This document shows positions 63,982 through 64,000 of a stretch of DNA of 64,000 nt, piece by piece. The first letter of the stretch is position 1; each line of letters opens with the position of its first letter. Below the pieces are notes generated by a model that worked only from the letters and a program-made list of their open reading frames with translations, was not told where the DNA came from and searched no databases. Origin of the DNA: CAYJBH01 sp964369965 (GTDB taxonomy: Bacteria; Bacillota; Clostridia; Oscillospirales; Ruminococcaceae); contig CAYJGF010000003.1 of assembly GCA_964369965.1 (NCBI GenBank), positions 1 to 64,000 of the forward strand, read 5' to 3'. The position numbers and the translations under genes are program-made.

Positions 63982-64000
63982 ATGTCAAACAACAACTATG
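63982..64000 (+). CDS. start of a further gene, cut by the window edge
   Basis: ATG at 63982 preceded by SD GGAAGGAAA; only MSNNNY is visible. Probably cotranscribed with the permease gene. Confidence 0.6.

Noticed and set aside
1..64000. tRNA, rRNA, riboswitch or insertion sequence
   Set aside because: No cloverleaf, rRNA segment, known riboswitch motif, transposase gene or flanking inverted repeat was recognised by reading; a covariance-model scan would be the decisive test.

Overview
The window looks like a chromosomal segment of a Gram-positive, spore-forming anaerobe of the class Clostridia. The reasons are a YunB sporulation gene, a CIRCE operator in front of groES-groEL, the gatCAB amidotransferase genes, NAD-dependent ligA, a MoxR/DUF58/transglutaminase operon, LacI control of sugar genes, strong purine-rich Shine-Dalgarno sites and frequent TTG starts. 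Trp is read as TGG and TGA is a stop, so this is not a mollicute. I cannot name the genus. No rRNA, tRNA, CRISPR array, insertion sequence or prophage was seen, and no gap between genes exceeds 300 bases.

Layout. 1-3.7 kb: two divergent secreted surface proteins, the first cut by the window edge. 3.7-30.2 kb, minus strand: one long co-directional cluster, the centre of interest. From its promoter near 30.2 kb it encodes a 2191-aa exoprotein with a collagen-like segment, a 561-aa exoprotein with a Gly-rich segment, then a complete F1-type ATPase set in the classical atp order without subunit a (c, a b/delta-like stalk protein, alpha, gamma, beta, epsilon), then a polytopic membrane protein, a 299-aa anchored exoprotein and a 3908-aa giant exoprotein. 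30.4-32.7 kb: a further surface protein related to the one at 0.9-3.6 kb. 32.8-37.5 kb (minus): lipoprotein, MoxR, DUF58, transglutaminase operon. 37.7-39.2 kb (minus): uroporphyrinogen-decarboxylase-like protein and a small DUF1540 protein. 39.3-45.7 kb (plus): LacI-controlled polyol/sugar operon. 45.8-54.8 kb (plus): yunB, ligA, gatCAB, a PC4-like protein, an HD protein, split transketolase and a DHFR-like reductase. 54.9-60.3 kb (minus): membrane protein, catalase, large amidase. 60.5-64 kb (plus): groES-groEL, an amino acid permease and the start of another gene.

Main result. The ATPase genes keep every catalytic signature in beta and the arginine finger in alpha. The c-subunit-like protein, however, has lost the membrane carboxylate that carries H+ or Na+: the equivalent position is Ala60 and its second helix holds no Asp or Glu. 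No recognisable subunit a is present. The set is therefore unlikely to be an ATP synthase or ion pump. It is embedded in one transcription unit with four membrane-tethered exoproteins that appear to share a juxtamembrane domain, three of which carry long flexible or rod-like segments (collagen-like Gly-X-Y, Gly-Gly-X, or Asp/Glu-rich). I infer an ATP-driven rotary machine that acts on surface proteins, comparable in concept to the F1-like ATPases of mollicutes but with its own c-like ring and a different partner set. Function (motility, adhesion, cargo processing) cannot be read from the sequence.
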